A stretch of 64,000 nucleotides of DNA from Tardiphaga sp. P9-11. Lineage in GTDB: Bacteria; Pseudomonadota; Alphaproteobacteria; Rhizobiales; Xanthobacteraceae. The notes below the pieces were generated by a model. The model was not told where the DNA came from. It ran no database searches and worked only from the letters and a program-made list of their open reading frames with translations. The stretch spans positions 248,001 through 312,000 of the forward strand of contig NZ_NPKQ01000004.1 in the NCBI RefSeq assembly GCF_008329525.1, in the 5' to 3' direction. Numbering within the stretch: the stretch's first letter is position 1; the number at the start of each line of letters is the position of its first letter. This document shows, piece by piece, positions 19,540-27,919 of the stretch. Both the position numbers and the translations under genes were made by a program.

Positions 19540-20301
19540 ATGATCAAGCCTTTGCGCGTTGCCTCGTGGCTGCGCCATTTCTGCGTCGCTCTGATGCTTT
19601 GTTCGGCCGCCACCGTATCGTCGCTCAGCAGTGCTCAGGAAACGGCGACAGGCAGCCGCAGACCGGCCAGCGACAGCAGGATCAATCTCGATCCGCGCAC
19701 CAATGGCGCAAATCTCGTCCACGGCAATTATTGCGGCTTGGGCAACCGGCCGGGCAAGTCGCCGATCGACGCGCTCGATGTCGCTTGCATGCATCATGAC
19801 GCCTGCACGCCGCCAAGCGGCATTCCCGACTGTGACTGCAATATCCAGCTGCGCGAGGAGGCCGCCGCGGTGGCGCGTGACCCCAGACAACCCGCGGACG
19901 TGCAAATCATGGCATCGATGATCGAGTCCGCGGCAAGCGTGATGATCTGTAAGCCGATCATCAACAGGGCGGCGGCGCCTCCGGCTCCTGTTCCTGCGCG
20001 TCCGCGCAACGTACCCCCGGCCGACATCCCCACGGCCAACGTACCAGCGGCTAACGTACCCGCTGCTAGCACCCCGACGGCTACTGTCCCGACCACGGCC
20101 CCGGCGACGCCGGTGTCGATCGTGCCTCCAGCCGCTGCCCCCGCGGCTGCGGCGCCTGAAGCTGCGACCGCCGCACCGATGGACATTGCGCCTGCGGCGG
20201 TGGCTCCAGCCACAGAAGCTCCCGCCAACGGAGCTCCAGTGAATGACGCGCCTGTGTCCAGCGATCCTCTTCCGATAGCCCCGGCGCCGCGGGCTCCGTG
20301 A
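19540..20301 (+). CDS. Secreted phospholipase A2-like protein with Ala/Pro tail
   Basis: Protein of 253 residues. A signal peptide (about 1-32, hydrophobic core CVALMLCSAATVSSL) is followed by a small Cys-rich domain (about 45-135). There NYCGLGN resembles the calcium loop (YCGxG) of phospholipases A2, and DVACMHHDAC matches the active-site helix D-x2-C-x2-H-D-x-C with the His-Asp dyad. DCDCNIQL continues that helix pattern. Residues 145-253 are a low-complexity Ala/Pro/Val tail with repeats such as PTANVPAANVPAAS, likely unstructured or cell-wall spanning. The family call rests on motifs only. Confidence 0.7.
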   Translation: MIKPLRVASWLRHFCVALMLCSAATVSSLSSAQETATGSRRPASDSRINLDPRTNGANLVHGNYCGLGNRPGKSPIDALDVACMHHDACTPPSGIPDCDCNIQLREEAAAVARDPRQPADVQIMASMIESAASVMICKPIINRAAAPPAPVPARPRNVPPADIPTANVPAANVPAASTPTATVPTTAPATPVSIVPPAAAPAAAAPEAATAAPMDIAPAAVAPATEAPANGAPVNDAPVSSDPLPIAPAPRAP

Positions 20302-20419
20302 TCGCCTTGAGCAGCGCTGGATCCGCGATCAGCTCTTGCACCTCCTGATTTTTCCGGCTCAATCGTCATAGTGATTTGCGCTTCGCCGTCGGCGAGGCCG
20401 ATGGCGGAGCAGGGCGCGC

Positions 20420-21577
20420 ATGAAGTTATCTGTCGCAAGTTTCGTGACACTCGCAGTCCTGCTGGGCTCGGCAGCGTTCGGCCCTGCGGCGATGGCCGCC
20501 GATCCGATCCGCGTTGGTGCGGTGCTGCCGTTTTCCGGCGGCGTCGAGCTGTATGGCCAACAAGCCAAGCTTGGGCTCGATCTTGCTGCCAGGGAGATCA
20601 ATGCGGCGGGCGGCATTCTCGGCAGGCCGCTTGAGATCATCTATGTCGATGACAAGACCCGGCCGGCCTCCGCCGAGAGCGCGATGCGGTCGGTGATCGA
20701 CAGCGGCGTCGTTGCGGTTGTGGGTCCTGTCACCTCGGCCAACTTCAATGCGGTCACGCCGCTGGCCGAGAGCACGAAGACGCCGCTGCTCTATGCAACG
20801 AATTTCGAAGGCGGCAAATGCAGCCGCTATGTGTTCTCGTTCAGCACGGTGCCGAACCAGGATCTCGGCCAGTTGCTGCCCTACATGAACGAGGCTGTCG
20901 GCAATACCTATTTCCTGCTCGGCGCCGATCGGGTCTGGCCGCACCAGATGTTCGATATCGCCAGGCCGCTGATCGCGAAGCTCGGCGGCACCATCGTCGG
21001 CACGCAATACACGCAGGGGACCGAGACGGACTTCACGCCGCTGATCAAGCAGGTGGCGGCGGTCAAACCGAAGGTGCTGCTGTTCGCGCTGAAGGGCGAC
21101 GGCATGGATTTCATCCGGCAGGCCGATGATCAGGGCTTGTTCAAGGATACCACGGTGGCTTTTCTGGGATTATCAGAGATCGACCTCGGCATATTCAAGG
21201 GCAAGGGCCAGAACATGATCACGGTTGTGCCGTCGCTGGCGACCAGCGATGCACCGGAGATGAAGGCATTCGTCGCTAAAGTGCGCGCTGCAGCTGGAAA
21301 CGACGTGCTGGTGTCGAACTATGTCATGACCCACTACAACACGCTGATCGCGCTCAAGGCTTCGATCGAGAAGGCGGGCAAGGTCGACAAGGAGGCCATC
21401 GTCGATGCGCTGGCCGGCCTCACTGTCCCGTCACCGACCGGACCTGTCACCATCGACGCGAACCACTATGCGACCATGAACATGTTCATCGCCAGGACGC
21501 AGGGAAGCGAACTCGTCCCTGTCCGCGCGCTGGGTACGATTGCGCCGCAACCCGGCTGCACAATGGCCACTCGTTGA
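20420..21577 (+). CDS. Periplasmic binding protein, branched-chain amino acid/amide type (orphan)
   Basis: Protein of 385 residues with a signal peptide ending near AMAADPIRVG and a type I periplasmic-binding fold (LivK/AmiC/UrtA family). VGAVLPFSGGVELYGQQAK is the ligand-entry region, and VVAVVGPVTSANFNAV and NTYFLLGADRVWPHQMF are typical blocks. It captures a small polar ligand for an ABC importer. No permease or ATPase gene lies next to it, so it must share a transporter encoded elsewhere or act as a sensor protein. Lin0512 follows. Confidence 0.9.
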   Translation: MKLSVASFVTLAVLLGSAAFGPAAMAADPIRVGAVLPFSGGVELYGQQAKLGLDLAAREINAAGGILGRPLEIIYVDDKTRPASAESAMRSVIDSGVVAVVGPVTSANFNAVTPLAESTKTPLLYATNFEGGKCSRYVFSFSTVPNQDLGQLLPYMNEAVGNTYFLLGADRVWPHQMFDIARPLIAKLGGTIVGTQYTQGTETDFTPLIKQVAAVKPKVLLFALKGDGMDFIRQADDQGLFKDTTVAFLGLSEIDLGIFKGKGQNMITVVPSLATSDAPEMKAFVAKVRAAAGNDVLVSNYVMTHYNTLIALKASIEKAGKVDKEAIVDALAGLTVPSPTGPVTIDANHYATMNMFIARTQGSELVPVRALGTIAPQPGCTMATR

Positions 21578-21671
21578 TCGCAGAGGCGTGACGGCAAGGA
21601 GCTGGCGCGCGCCGTGCGAGATTGCTTAAGTCGGCATCGACACAATTCTAGATAAGCGAAGAGGACGTCGA

Positions 21672-22016
21672 ATGGCACGTGTGCGCTGTATCACCGAGAT
21701 GGGCATGGGCGTCGACGTCCATGGCCGCGACGCCACCAAGGCTGCGAAGCGCGCGGTGTCGGACGCGATCCGCCATTCCAGCGTCGGCTTCTTTCGGATG
21801 GTCGGCAAGACGCCGCATGACATGTTTGTCGATGTGACAGTCGCTGTGCCGAATCCGGACGACGTCGACACGGCGGCCGTCGCCAAGGAATTGCCCTACG
21901 GTACAGTGACCGTGACGGCCGTCAGAGGCGGCCTCGACATTCCCGCCGAGAGCGGCGGCGACGGTATCCTCATTGCCAATGCGGCGGTGCTGGTGAGCCT
22001 CGACGACGGCAAGTAG
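21672..22016 (+). CDS. Lin0512-family conserved protein
   Basis: Protein of 114 residues beginning MARVRCITEMGMGVDVHGRD, then ATKAAKRAVSDAIRHSSVGF, the characteristic blocks of the Lin0512 family, a small cytosolic family of unknown function. The C-terminal AVRGGLDIPAESGGDGILIA is Gly-rich. It lies 94 bases after the orphan binding protein and may be co-transcribed with it; this pairing is the only clue to function. Confidence 0.8.
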   Translation: MARVRCITEMGMGVDVHGRDATKAAKRAVSDAIRHSSVGFFRMVGKTPHDMFVDVTVAVPNPDDVDTAAVAKELPYGTVTVTAVRGGLDIPAESGGDGILIANAAVLVSLDDGK

Positions 22017-22093
22017 ATCAGTCGCCTCGGACGAGGCCGCACCACGATCTCAAGGATTCTCTTCCATCCATTTTGCACTTGACCAATCCATAG

Positions 22094-22129
22094 CTCGCTG
22101 GTTATTGATTTGATCCGATAACTGGCGAG
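22094..22129. promoter_or_regulatory. Interrupted palindrome, likely ArsR-family operator
   Basis: CTCGCTGGTTAT (22094-22105) and ATAACTGGCGAG (22118-22129) are inverted repeats with 10 of 12 pairs, separated by 12 bases. The site ends 6 bases before the start of the ArsR-type gene, so regulator binding would block transcription or ribosome access. This is the usual autoregulatory layout. Confidence 0.55.
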
Positions 22130-22135
22130 TTATAA

Positions 22136-22462
22136 ATGGCGCCGAACACCTTTGACTTGCTCCTCAAGACACTCGCCGATCCGACCCGGCGTGCGATCTT
22201 CGAGCGGCTCTGCCGCGACGGAGAGCAAACCGTCGCGGCGCTGACCGCGCGGGCCGGAGTTTCGCAGCCGGCGGTCTCCAAGCATCTCGGCGTGCTGAAG
22301 CAGGCCGGTTTGGTGCTCGATCGCCATAGCGGCCGTCAGACACATTATCGATCGCAACCGGCGGCGCTGGCGCCACTGCTCGACTGGACCAGCCAGATGG
22401 CCGGGTTCTGGGAGAGCCGGTTCGACGATCTCGAACAACTACTGAAGAGGATGGACAATTGA
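22136..22462 (+). CDS. ArsR/SmtB-family transcriptional regulator
   Basis: Winged-helix protein of 108 residues starting MAPNTFDLLLKTLADPTRRA. The helix-turn-helix is ALTARAGVSQPAVSKHLGVL, and the wing follows at DRHSGRQTHYRS. No metal-binding cysteines are present, so it belongs to the metal-independent branch that is typically paired with an AHSA1-domain partner. The stop overlaps the next start (TTGA), giving translational coupling. It probably represses its own operon through the palindrome at 22094. Confidence 0.92.
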   Translation: MAPNTFDLLLKTLADPTRRAIFERLCRDGEQTVAALTARAGVSQPAVSKHLGVLKQAGLVLDRHSGRQTHYRSQPAALAPLLDWTSQMAGFWESRFDDLEQLLKRMDN

Positions 22463-22869
22463 CCGATACAGCATCCGAAACACGTTCTGTCGTTATCGAG
22501 CGGGAGTTCGGCCACGCACCGGAGAAGCTCTGGCGTGCGCTGACCCAACCGCATCTGATCGCCGAGTGGCTGATGAAGAACGATTTCCAGCCCGTCATTG
22601 ACCATCGTTTTGATCTGAGTGCGAACTGGGGCGAGGTCGCCTGTCGGGTCACGGAAGTCGAGCCGAACCAAAAGCTCGCTTACACATGGGAGGCCCTGGG
22701 TCTCGAGAGTGTCGTGACCTGGACGCTTACGCCTTCGAACAACGGGACGCTGCTGCGGATGGAGCAGATCGGCTTCCGGCCGGATCAGGAGCAGGCCTAC
22801 CAGGGCGCAAAGTTCGGATGGCCGCGATTCCTGGCGTCGATGGAGCAGCTTCTGGCGCGACTGGACTGA
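22459..22869 (+). CDS. SRPBCC/AHSA1-domain protein
   Basis: Protein of 136 residues with an activator-of-Hsp90-ATPase-like START fold: VIEREFGHAPEKLWRALTQP and LIAEWLMKNDFQPV at the N-terminus, TYTWEA-type strands in the middle, and a C-terminal helix AKFGWPRFLASMEQLL. The start is TTG overlapping the ArsR stop by three bases. Partner proteins of this type are thought to bind hydrophobic ligands; the exact role is unknown. Confidence 0.9.
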   Translation: MTDTASETRSVVIEREFGHAPEKLWRALTQPHLIAEWLMKNDFQPVIDHRFDLSANWGEVACRVTEVEPNQKLAYTWEALGLESVVTWTLTPSNNGTLLRMEQIGFRPDQEQAYQGAKFGWPRFLASMEQLLARLD

Positions 22870-22926
22870 ATTCGGCCGACACAGAATTTCACGCCACTTC
22901 CGCATTGCACTGAGGGGCACCTCAAC

Positions 22927-23154
22927 ATGAGCCTATGGATCAGATACGCACACCGCTGGCTATCGCTGGTCTTTACCGTGACGGTCATCGCCAATTTCGC
23001 TGTCCGCGGATTTGGCGAGCCGCCAGACTGGGTGACCTTCTCGCCGTTGCCACCGCTGTTTCTGTTGATGTTCAGCGGTCTTTATATGTTCGTGCTGCCC
23101 TATGCCGCAAAGTGGCGTAGAGCAACGCAGGGCAGTGGACGGATGAACGCGTGA
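22927..23154 (+). CDS. Small two-TM protein in the ArsR-AHSA1 operon
   Basis: Protein of 75 residues. Helix 1 (about 10-28, WLSLVFTVTVIANFAV) and helix 2 (about 41-60, PPLFLLMFSGLYMFVLPY) flank an acidic/Pro loop. It resembles small membrane proteins that often follow ArsR/AHSA1 pairs. It sits 57 bases downstream of the AHSA1 gene in the same direction and 6 bases before the TenA gene, so one transcript probably covers all four. Confidence 0.7.
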   Translation: MSLWIRYAHRWLSLVFTVTVIANFAVRGFGEPPDWVTFSPLPPLFLLMFSGLYMFVLPYAAKWRRATQGSGRMNA

Positions 23155-23160
23155 ATTGGA

Positions 23161-23826
23161 ATGCGCATGGATATTTTTGATCGTCTCAAATCAGCTGCGG
23201 CCGAAGACTGGTCCAGCTATGTCGATCATAGTTTCGTCCGCCAGCTCGGCGCCGGCACGCTGTCGGAGCCGGCGTTTCGCACTTACCTGGTGCAGGACTA
23301 TCTGTTTCTGATCCAGTTCGCGCGTGCTTATGCGTTGGCGACCTACAAGAGCCGCACGCTCGATGACATGAAGGCGGCGCAAGGCGGGCTGGTGTCGGTC
23401 CTTGGCGAGATGGAATTGCATGTGAAACTGTGCGGGCGCTGGGGTCTGTCGCCGGCCGACATCGAGGCCGCGCCCGAGTTGCAGGCCACAGTTGCCTATA
23501 CGCGCTTCGTGCTGGACTGCGGCGCCGCCGGCGATCTGCTCGACCTCCATGTGGCGCTGGCGCCGTGCGTGATCGGTTATGCCGAGATCGGCCGCAAGCT
23601 GGCGCCGGGTGGTGTCGACGCGCTCGGCGATCATCCCTACCGCGAATGGATCGGCGAATATGCCGGCGACGCCTATCAGGATATCGCCGTCAAGGCGCGT
23701 CGCCATCTCGACGATCTCGCCGCCCGCGCGATGACCGAGCGGCGCTTTACGGAGCTCGCAAAATTGTTCGGCCAGGCGTCGCGGCTGGAAGCTGACTTCT
23801 GGCAGATGGGACTGGACGCGCGCTAG
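23161..23826 (+). CDS. TenA-family protein (thiaminase II-like)
   Basis: Helical-bundle protein of 221 residues. FRTYLVQDYLFLIQFARAYA holds the conserved Asp/Tyr region, LHVALAPCVIGYAEIG carries the presumed nucleophilic Cys, and EADFWQMGL at the C-terminus carries the catalytic Glu. TenA enzymes hydrolyse aminopyrimidine precursors for thiamine salvage in the cytosol. No other thiamine genes are adjacent. Start ATG 23161 or 23167 is equally plausible. Confidence 0.88.
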   Translation: MRMDIFDRLKSAAAEDWSSYVDHSFVRQLGAGTLSEPAFRTYLVQDYLFLIQFARAYALATYKSRTLDDMKAAQGGLVSVLGEMELHVKLCGRWGLSPADIEAAPELQATVAYTRFVLDCGAAGDLLDLHVALAPCVIGYAEIGRKLAPGGVDALGDHPYREWIGEYAGDAYQDIAVKARRHLDDLAARAMTERRFTELAKLFGQASRLEADFWQMGLDAR

Positions 23827-23848
23827 CGTGCGGCGGTGAGGGCAGAGC

Positions 23849-24445
23849 ATGGCACCCGTCAAGGTCGATCCCGCGAATGTGCGTGAATTCAAGACATCCG
23901 ACGCTTTCTATAAATGGCTCGGCAAGAACCACGACAGGGCCGACGAGGTCTGGATCAAGATTCACAAACTGAAATCTGGTCTCGTATCGATCACGCCGAA
24001 GGAGGCGATCGATGTCGTGCTGTGCTGGGGCTGGATCGACGGCATCCGCAAAGGATTAGACGAGACGAGCTTTCTGCAGCGCTATTCGCCGCGCGGCAAA
24101 AGGAGCGTTTGGAGCAAGATCAATGTCGACAATATTGCGCGGCTCGTCGAGGAGGAGCGCATGACCGAGCATGGCCTTGTCCATGTTGAGGCGGCGAGAG
24201 CCGACGGCCGTTGGGACCGCGCCTATCGCGTCAAGGCGTCGGAGCTTCCCGCTGACCTGCAGGCGGCGATCGACGCCGAGCCAAAAGCGAAAGCGATGCT
24301 GGCGAAACTCAGCGCGCAGAACCGCTTCGCTTTGGCGTTCCGGGTGAACAATCTGAAGACTGAGGCCGGCCGCAAGAAGAGGATCGCGTCCTTCGTGGAC
24401 ATGCTCAGGAAGGGCGAGACGATCCATCCGCAGGGGAAGAAGTGA
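23849..24445 (+). CDS. YdeI/OmpD-associated-family protein
   Basis: Protein of 198 residues with the YdeI-type blocks: EFKTSDAFYKWLGKNHDRAD, SITPKEAIDVVLCWGWIDGI, SFLQRYSPRGKRSVWSKINV, and a C-terminal Lys-rich region. Family members are linked to resistance to cationic peptides or bacteriocins in enterics, but the biochemical role is unknown. It starts 22 bases after the TenA stop. Confidence 0.85.
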   Translation: MAPVKVDPANVREFKTSDAFYKWLGKNHDRADEVWIKIHKLKSGLVSITPKEAIDVVLCWGWIDGIRKGLDETSFLQRYSPRGKRSVWSKINVDNIARLVEEERMTEHGLVHVEAARADGRWDRAYRVKASELPADLQAAIDAEPKAKAMLAKLSAQNRFALAFRVNNLKTEAGRKKRIASFVDMLRKGETIHPQGKK

Positions 24446-24475
24446 GCCGCGACGGGACGCGGCTCATGCGATCGA

Positions 24476-25114
24476 TCACTTCCGCTTCGGCCGCCTGATC
24501 GCGCGGACTTTGCCACTCTTGCCGCCGCCGGCGAAGAACTGATCGGCGCCGTCGGATTCCAGGCCCGACACGCCGGTGTCTGCTGGTAGTTGAAGCCGCT
24601 CCAGCGCTTCGCCCGTCTGCGGATCGATACGGCGCACATCGCTCTCGTCGTTTTCCCAGGTGCCGTGCCAGAGTTCACCATCGACCCAGGTGACGCCGGT
24701 GACGAAGCGGTTGCTCTCGATGGTGCGCAGAATCTTGCCCGTTTCGGGATCGATCTGGTGAATCTTGCGCTCGCGATACTGCCCCACCCACAGCGCGCCT
24801 TCGGCCCAGGCCATGCCGGAGTCGCCGCCGCCGCCGGGTGCCGGGATGGTGTTCAGCACGCGGCCGGTTTGTGGATCGATTTTCTGGATACGGTTCTCGG
24901 CAATCTGAAACAGATGCTTGCCGTCGAAGGCGGTACCGGCATGAGCGGCAACGTCGATGACGCGCACCGTCTTGCCGCTTCCGGGATCGAGTGCGTTGAG
25001 CTTGTCGCCAGAGGCGAACCAGACGTGCTGGCCGTCATAGGTGACGCCATGCACGCCGTCGACGCCCTCGAAGGGGCCATATTCGCGGATGATTTCGGCC
25101 GCTGAGTTGGTCAT
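24476..25114 (-). CDS. Beta-propeller protein, glutaminyl-cyclotransferase-like
   Basis: Protein of 212 residues made of about five repeats with the pattern x-I-D-P-x-T-G-x-x-L: LDPGSGKTVRVIDV, IDPQTGRVLNTI, IDPETGKILRTI, IDPQTGEALERL. The blades and GVTYDGQHVWFASG-type strands fit the glutamine cyclotransferase/PQQ-repeat fold. There is no signal peptide. It lies 30 bases downstream of the gene for a winged-helix regulator on the same strand and is likely its co-transcribed target. Confidence 0.75.
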   Translation of the reverse strand: MTNSAAEIIREYGPFEGVDGVHGVTYDGQHVWFASGDKLNALDPGSGKTVRVIDVAAHAGTAFDGKHLFQIAENRIQKIDPQTGRVLNTIPAPGGGGDSGMAWAEGALWVGQYRERKIHQIDPETGKILRTIESNRFVTGVTWVDGELWHGTWENDESDVRRIDPQTGEALERLQLPADTGVSGLESDGADQFFAGGGKSGKVRAIRRPKRK

Positions 25115-25144
25115 GTAACTCTCCCTGATGATGTGACGATGACC

Positions 25145-26365
25145 CTAGTGATCTGGCAACGGCGGCGGGAGTAACAACATCGTCGCGAGTCCCGGTAGCG
25201 ACGGCGACATCCAGCGCCGTGCGCGCCCACGGCCGAACGGTTGTACCTTGTTAGTGGCGGCCAGTTCGTCGAGTGCCCGCTGAACGCTGCGCTGGCTGGT
25301 GTCGAGCGCCAACGCCAATGCCGAACTCGACCATGCTTCTCCGTCGGCAAGAAGTGCGAGCACCGCGGCGTGTTCTTCCTCGACGGGCCGCGCTAGTACG
25401 ATTACCTCGTGACCGCGTAGCGGTGCCAGCGCAAAACCGGGTCTGGTCGCGTTCACCTCGGCCAGCGGCGCAAGCAGTTTGCGTAAGCGTCCCATCTCGA
25501 CGCGGAGCCGCGCACGGTGCGAGTCATCGGCGTGTCTGGCGCGGAATGCGCGGGCCAGCAGCGTTTCGCGCGAGACGTCTGCGGGCCAAGCTTCGCCAAG
25601 CGCGCGGACGAGCGAGAACAGGACGGGCCGGGTGGCCAGCGACAGCTCTGTCTTCTGGCAGCGGATGACATGCCGGCACGCATCGATGACGATGGCTTTC
25701 GAATTCTGCAGGGCTTCGACATCGTCGAGCAGCAGCATGCGTTCGCCGCCGCGTGCGATCAGCCGCGCAGCGGGGGCGTCGAGAAGCCGGTACGCAGCGT
25801 CGACCTCGGCAGTGAGTGCCGAGATTGCAGCCAGCTTGGCCGCACGCTGTGCGTCGGCAAGGGCGGCGCGAGACTTTTTTGCTTGCAGGCGACGCATCGC
25901 GATGCCGGCGACGACCAACGCATGCGCCGTGCGCAAGGCGGGTGGCAGAGGCCTGGGATCGAGCGCGTCGAGCTTGCGCTCGGCTTCGTCGAGACGTCCG
26001 ATGAGCAGAAGGCGCCTGACATCGAGATAGCCGCCATAGGCTGCATTCACTCGGTCGCCGTGGGCGTCGAGTGTTAGCCGTGCGGCGTCAAGCGCCTTGC
26101 TGGGCCAGGCCAGATCGCGCGAGACGAGCGCAATCTCGGCCTCGGCGACGATGCACCGCGCACGCGCCACAGGTTCCTTCGTACCGAAGGCGCGCGCGGC
26201 CCGTTTCACGAGATCCTTCGCGCGTGCGAAATCGCCGAGCTGGGCCATTGCAATGCCGCGCAGCGCAAGCGCCGGTGCGTCGTCGCGCAAAGCGATGTGC
26301 TTCAATGCACGAAGTGGATCACCCGCCGCGAGCGCACGACCTGCAGCGGTGATCAGGGAGTCCAT
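25145..26365 (-). CDS. Helical-repeat transcriptional regulator with C-terminal HTH
   Basis: Protein of 406 residues. The N-terminal two-thirds are Ala-rich paired helices, TPR-like in spacing. A central segment (about 245-310) resembles the DNA-binding part of AfsR/SARP-like proteins (LLARAFRARHADDSHRARLR, MGRLRKLLAPLAEV). The C-terminus has a HTH, SALALALDTSQRSVQRALDE. It probably controls the beta-propeller gene and, ancestrally, the DUF899 gene: its start codon lies at the edge of a promoter segment that is repeated in front of DUF899 at 27932. Confidence 0.7.
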   Translation of the reverse strand: MDSLITAAGRALAAGDPLRALKHIALRDDAPALALRGIAMAQLGDFARAKDLVKRAARAFGTKEPVARARCIVAEAEIALVSRDLAWPSKALDAARLTLDAHGDRVNAAYGGYLDVRRLLLIGRLDEAERKLDALDPRPLPPALRTAHALVVAGIAMRRLQAKKSRAALADAQRAAKLAAISALTAEVDAAYRLLDAPAARLIARGGERMLLLDDVEALQNSKAIVIDACRHVIRCQKTELSLATRPVLFSLVRALGEAWPADVSRETLLARAFRARHADDSHRARLRVEMGRLRKLLAPLAEVNATRPGFALAPLRGHEVIVLARPVEEEHAAVLALLADGEAWSSSALALALDTSQRSVQRALDELAATNKVQPFGRGRARRWMSPSLPGLATMLLLPPPLPDH

Positions 26366-26549
26366 CTGAGTCCCGCCACACTTGTCATTTGCACCCGTCC
26401 ATTGCCGGGTCCCAATCTACCTCACGACGACCAACCGGCAAGTCGTGTTCGAACCGCACGGCGATGGAGAGCACGAGGAGAGAAAGGCAAAGACGACACA
26501 GATGAAACCGCAGGCTGGGACACCGCGCATCCGGACATGCTCCTGAAAA
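26340..26549 (+). repeat. Diverged duplicate of the DUF899 promoter and 5' end (copy 1)
   Basis: Bases 26352-26467 align without gaps to 27932-28047 with about 17 mismatches (about 85%). A gapped continuation to about 26549 matches the first codons of DUF899 (the stretch encoding AWESARADMLVK). The left end covers the start codon of the minus-strand regulator. No intact DUF899 follows here, so this is a broken 5' copy. Together with copy 2 it brackets the TetR and dihydrofolate-reductase-like genes. Confidence 0.8.
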
Positions 26550-26636
26550 GAAAAGGGAGCAAAGCACTTGGATCCCACGCGTCCGCTTGAGATGATCTGC
26601 ACAGCGCTTACGCCTTAAGCGCGATTCATTTCGTAC

Positions 26637-27200
26637 TTAGATAACGCCGATGCTCCGACACCAATCTGCAAGCACTGCCTCAATCGCGGCGTCAGGATCG
26701 GTGTCGCGCTTGAACGCCCACCAGATGAGGGCTCCTTGCCATATGCTGGCCATCTGCCATCCCATCCGCTCGGCATGAGCAGGCTGGTTCGTTAGCCGCC
26801 TGCCCAACGCCGTGGCCAGATAGGCGCCCCACGCAGCGCCCCGCGCCCGCAGCGTTGGATTTCGAATATCCTCTCGCAGCAAAAGGAACCCGTCGGTCAT
26901 GTTGTAGTTGGCCCCGCTGCCGGGCATCAACCGCAACAGCATCGAGATAGCTCCGGTCGGGTCGACCGGAGCTTCCGCATCCGCTGCTGCGGTAATTGCG
27001 TCGAGGCGATCCCAAGCGTGTAACAAAACCGCTTCGATCATGGCCCCGCGAGTCCCGAAACGCTGTACTAACGTTGCAGCAGACAATCCCACGGCGGCTG
27101 ACGCCTTCGCGAACGACAGTCCCTCAGGCCCCGCTTTCTCCAGCGCGGCCAATAGTTTGTCGAGCGCTGCGCTATCCGAAATCGTCTTGCTTCGACCCAT
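26637..27200 (-). CDS. TetR-family transcriptional regulator
   Basis: Protein of 187 residues from ATG 27200 (MGRSKTISDSAALDKLL). The N-terminal HTH is SFAKASAAVGLSAATLVQRF, slightly degenerate at the turn but in the usual position (about 27-46). The C-terminal ligand domain ends in WQGALIWWAFKRDTDPD. It is divergent from the dihydrofolate-reductase-like gene with a 51-base spacer holding a palindrome, so it probably represses that gene and itself. Base composition is less GC-rich than in the neighbours. Confidence 0.85.
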   Translation of the reverse strand: MGRSKTISDSAALDKLLAALEKAGPEGLSFAKASAAVGLSAATLVQRFGTRGAMIEAVLLHAWDRLDAITAAADAEAPVDPTGAISMLLRLMPGSGANYNMTDGFLLLREDIRNPTLRARGAAWGAYLATALGRRLTNQPAHAERMGWQMASIWQGALIWWAFKRDTDPDAAIEAVLADWCRSIGVI

Positions 27201-27208
27201 GATTCTAT

Positions 27209-27232
27209 TTATAAATGATCGTTCGTTTATAA
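27209..27232. promoter_or_regulatory. TetR operator candidate
   Basis: TTATAAA (27209-27215) and TTTATAA (27226-27232) form an inverted repeat with a 10-base centre, placed between the divergent starts at 27200 and 27252. The AT-rich sequence also fits overlapping -10 regions. A TetR dimer bound here would shut both promoters. Confidence 0.65.
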
Positions 27233-27251
27233 TCAAGAAAGAGTGTCATCG

Positions 27252-27806
27252 ATGGCCAGAATTCTGGGATATATCGCAACCAGTCTCGACGGATTTATAG
27301 CCACCGAAGGCGACAGCCTGGACTGGCTATTCGAGTACAATGATCTTGACCTCGGCGAATACGATTACCGGAATTTTATCAAGCGCATAGAGACAATTGT
27401 CATGGGCCGGGGCACTTATGACTTTCTCGCCAGGGACAATTCTCCCTGGGCTTACGGCGAACAGCGCGTGCTGGTCGTTACTTCAAAGCCAATTCCGAAT
27501 ACAAAGGGGCATCTGGAAACACGCCGCGATGTCGACGATCTCATTGCGGAGTTGCGAGGCCTCAGCGATGGGGACGTGTGGGTTCTCGGCGGCGGCCGAT
27601 TGCAGATGGCCTTCATCGAACGATGTGCTCTGGACGCAATCGAAATCTATGTGATGCCAGAACTCATAGGCGCCGGACGACCACTTTTTCCCCCTACAGG
27701 TTTTCGAACGAGACTGCGGCTGCTTCAAGCGAACGCGCTAGGCCGGAGTTGCGTCCGCCTTCACTACGCCTTCGACCATTCTCCTCAAGGCAAAAATCCA
27801 GTGTGA
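27252..27806 (+). CDS. Dihydrofolate-reductase-like (RibD C-terminal domain) protein
   Basis: Protein of 184 residues of the RibD_C/dihydrofolate reductase family. MARILGYIATSLDGFIAT is the NADPH-side first strand, TIVMGRGTYDFL and VLVVTSKPIPN follow, and WVLGGGRLQMAFIE is the glycine-rich cofactor loop. Bacterial stand-alone members reduce unknown substrates with NADPH. AAGAAAGAG at 27236-27244 sets the ATG at 27252. It is paired with the divergent TetR regulator, and both sit inside a duplicated promoter segment, suggesting a cargo module. Confidence 0.88.
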   Translation: MARILGYIATSLDGFIATEGDSLDWLFEYNDLDLGEYDYRNFIKRIETIVMGRGTYDFLARDNSPWAYGEQRVLVVTSKPIPNTKGHLETRRDVDDLIAELRGLSDGDVWVLGGGRLQMAFIERCALDAIEIYVMPELIGAGRPLFPPTGFRTRLRLLQANALGRSCVRLHYAFDHSPQGKNPV

Positions 27807-27919
27807 CGCGATACGATTTGAAGGCGTGTCCGACCTGGCCCTTGATCTCCGTCGTCTCAAATAGGCTCTGCGTGTCGCAGAGGCGTGGCCGTGGGCGCTA
27901 GCAATCAACGTGGCATATG

